NCBI RefSeq assembly: GCF_001458355.1
Contig: NZ_CYSA01000015.1
Coordinates: 377,001 to 441,000, forward strand
Source of the DNA: Thalassovita gelatinovora
GTDB taxonomy: Bacteria > Pseudomonadota > Alphaproteobacteria > Rhodobacterales > Rhodobacteraceae
DNA length: 64,000 bases
Reading direction: 5' to 3'
Each line of letters begins with the position of its first letter. Position 1 is the first letter of the stretch. Below are positions 62,636 to 64,000 of this stretch, piece after piece. Below the pieces are notes generated by a model. The model made no database searches, was not told where the DNA came from, and saw only the letters and a program-made list of their open reading frames with translations. The position numbers and the translations under genes are program-made.

Positions 62636-63976
62636 ATGCCGGCCAAGACCTCCACCGCCTCCCGCCCCTTACGCGTTCTGATCATCGCCGAGGCCGCCAA
62701 TCCCGAATGGGTCAGCGTGCCGCTGGTGGGCTGGTCGCTGGCCGGTGCCATCGGTCGCAAGGCCGAAATCCATATCGTCACCCAGATCCGCAATCGTGAT
62801 GCGTTTTTGCGGGCGGGGCTGATGGAAGGACGCGATTTTACCGCCATTGATTCCGAAGCCATCGCCCGCCCGCTTTGGGCCTTGGGCAAACTGTTGCGCA
62901 TGGGCGAAGGCAAGGGTTGGACCGCTTTGCAACTGATCAATGCGCTGTCTTACCCTTATTTCGAATACCTGATCTGGAAACGGTTCGGCCCGATGTTGCG
63001 GAAGGGGCAATATGACGTGGTGCATCGCGTCACCCCGCTCAGCCCGACGATATCCAGCCCGATTGCGCGCAAATGTGCCCGGATCGGGGTGCCTTTCGTG
63101 GTTGGACCGCTGAATGGGGGGGTGCCTTGGCCAAAGGGATTTGATGCCGAACGGCGACGCGAACGGGAATGGCTGTCCTATCTGCGCGCGGCTTACAAAT
63201 TGATGCCCGGACGACGCGGCATGTTGCGCCATGCGGCGGCCATAATTGTGGGGTCGCATCACACCCGTTCGGAAATTCCCGCCCGGTTTCAGGACAAAAC
63301 CGTCTATATTCCGGAAAACGCCATCGACCCAGACCGTTTCAACGCCCGCGCCGCTGCACCGGACGGCGTATTGCGGGCCTGTTTCATCGGACGGTTGGTT
63401 CCCTACAAGGGGCCAGACATGTTGCTGGAAGCGGCTTTGCCACTGCTGCAGAAGGGCCTGTTGCAGCTGGACTTGATCGGTGATGGGCCGCAAATGGAAA
63501 GCCTGAAACGCTTTGCCGCCGATCACGAGATCGAAAATGCTGTTACCTTCCATGGCTGGCTTGATCATGGCGATGTGCAGAACGTCGCGGCCCAATCGCA
63601 GCTTTTGGCTTTCCCTTCGGTGCGGGAATTTGGCGGCGGCGTTGTGTTGGAGGCAATGGCGCTAGGGCTTGTACCGTTGATCGTCGATTACGCCGGGCCC
63701 AGCGAATTGGTGACGCCCGGAACTGGGTTCAAGGTTCCAATCGGTTCACGCGATCAGATCGTCGCGGGATTTCACACCCGTTTGACCGAATTGGCCAGCC
63801 ATCCCGAAGAATTGACCCACATTGGTGTAAATGCCCGCAACAGGGTCGATGAATTCTTTACCTGGGACAGAAAAGCCGATCAGGTCTTGGCAGTCTATGA
63901 CTGGGTTCTAGGTCATCATTCAGATAAACCAAACCCATTTGCCGCCACCGCACATCCCCGAAAGGATACCGGATGA
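62636..63976 (+). CDS. Glycosyltransferase family 4 protein (exopolysaccharide)
   Basis: 446 residues from the ATG at 62636, 2 bases after the previous stop. The longer frame upstream lies inside the polymerase gene. The acceptor half starts LRVLIIAEAANPEWVSVPLV. The donor half has VYIPENAIDPDRFN, CFIGRLVPYKGPDMLLEAAL and EFGGGVVLEAMALG (E-x7-E). It is probably part of the same transcript as the polymerase-like gene. Sugar specificity is unknown. The stop overlaps the next gene start in ATGA. Confidence 0.92.
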   Translation: MPAKTSTASRPLRVLIIAEAANPEWVSVPLVGWSLAGAIGRKAEIHIVTQIRNRDAFLRAGLMEGRDFTAIDSEAIARPLWALGKLLRMGEGKGWTALQLINALSYPYFEYLIWKRFGPMLRKGQYDVVHRVTPLSPTISSPIARKCARIGVPFVVGPLNGGVPWPKGFDAERRREREWLSYLRAAYKLMPGRRGMLRHAAAIIVGSHHTRSEIPARFQDKTVYIPENAIDPDRFNARAAAPDGVLRACFIGRLVPYKGPDMLLEAALPLLQKGLLQLDLIGDGPQMESLKRFAADHEIENAVTFHGWLDHGDVQNVAAQSQLLAFPSVREFGGGVVLEAMALGLVPLIVDYAGPSELVTPGTGFKVPIGSRDQIVAGFHTRLTELASHPEELTHIGVNARNRVDEFFTWDRKADQVLAVYDWVLGHHSDKPNPFAATAHPRKDTG

Positions 63977-64000
63977 GATTTGCCGCCCTGTTCAGCCTGT
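63973..64000 (+). CDS. Start of a further exopolysaccharide-locus gene (partial)
   Basis: An ATG at 63973 overlaps the glycosyltransferase stop (ATGA), with AAAGGA 7 bases upstream. Nine codons (MRFAALFSL) are visible before the window ends. The hydrophobic opening could be a signal peptide or membrane helix. Identity cannot be told. Confidence 0.5.

Overview
The window looks like chromosome of an alphaproteobacterium of the Rhodobacterales (roseobacter/Paracoccus-like). The evidence is a CcrM-type GANTC methyltransferase next to rnhB, a narR-narK-narGHJI layout of the kind known from Paracoccus, a mutY / DUF721 / dsbA neighbourhood, TRAP and polyamine-type ABC importers, a small porin, and moderately high GC. 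I saw no IS element, integrase, phage gene, CRISPR array, rRNA or replication origin. One tRNA gene, tRNA-Arg(CCT), is present.

Layout. 1-4.9 kb: an RND efflux operon (end of one adaptor, a second adaptor, the pump, a TetR regulator) joined by ATGA overlaps. 5-9.7 kb: a nuclease-repair pair on the minus strand (SbcC/YhaN-like ATPase and SbcD/YhaO-like phosphoesterase). 9.9-21.8 kb: anaerobic nitrate respiration. Minus-strand narK (double-length), narG, narH, narJ, narI, a parvulin-type isomerase and a DUF2478 protein face a divergent NarR-like regulator, with two FNR/NarR-type boxes between them. 21.8-28.9 kb: an XRE-type regulator divergent from an amidohydrolase and a complete polyamine-type ABC importer. 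29-32 kb: tRNA-Arg, a LacI-family regulator, a membrane-anchored winged-helix protein, and two small exported proteins that share a divergent promoter region carrying two similar palindromes.

31.9-43 kb is mostly housekeeping: rnhB, ccrM with three GANTC sites in its leader, an alkB-type hydroxylase, mutY, a DUF721 protein, a DsbA-like oxidoreductase, a CoA transferase, a YggS-family protein, a TPR-sulfotransferase fusion, a porin and a DUF3576 lipoprotein. 43-49.3 kb: a glycosyltransferase, then leuS, lptE, holA and a glutathione S-transferase. 49.3-58.2 kb: a catabolic cluster under an RpiR-type regulator, with N-formylglutamate amidohydrolase, a three-part TRAP importer, a glutamine-synthetase-like ligase, an aldehyde dehydrogenase and an iron alcohol dehydrogenase. 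The gene set fits a gamma-glutamylation route for an amino alcohol or amine. This is the most interesting metabolic hypothesis in the window. 58.2-64 kb: a 0.93-kb non-coding region rich in inverted repeats, followed by an exopolysaccharide locus (ExoY-like sugar transferase, two glycosyltransferases, a polymerase/ligase-like membrane protein).

All functions are inferred by reading motifs and gene order. No database search was run, and start codons were chosen from ribosome-binding sites and family length where noted.
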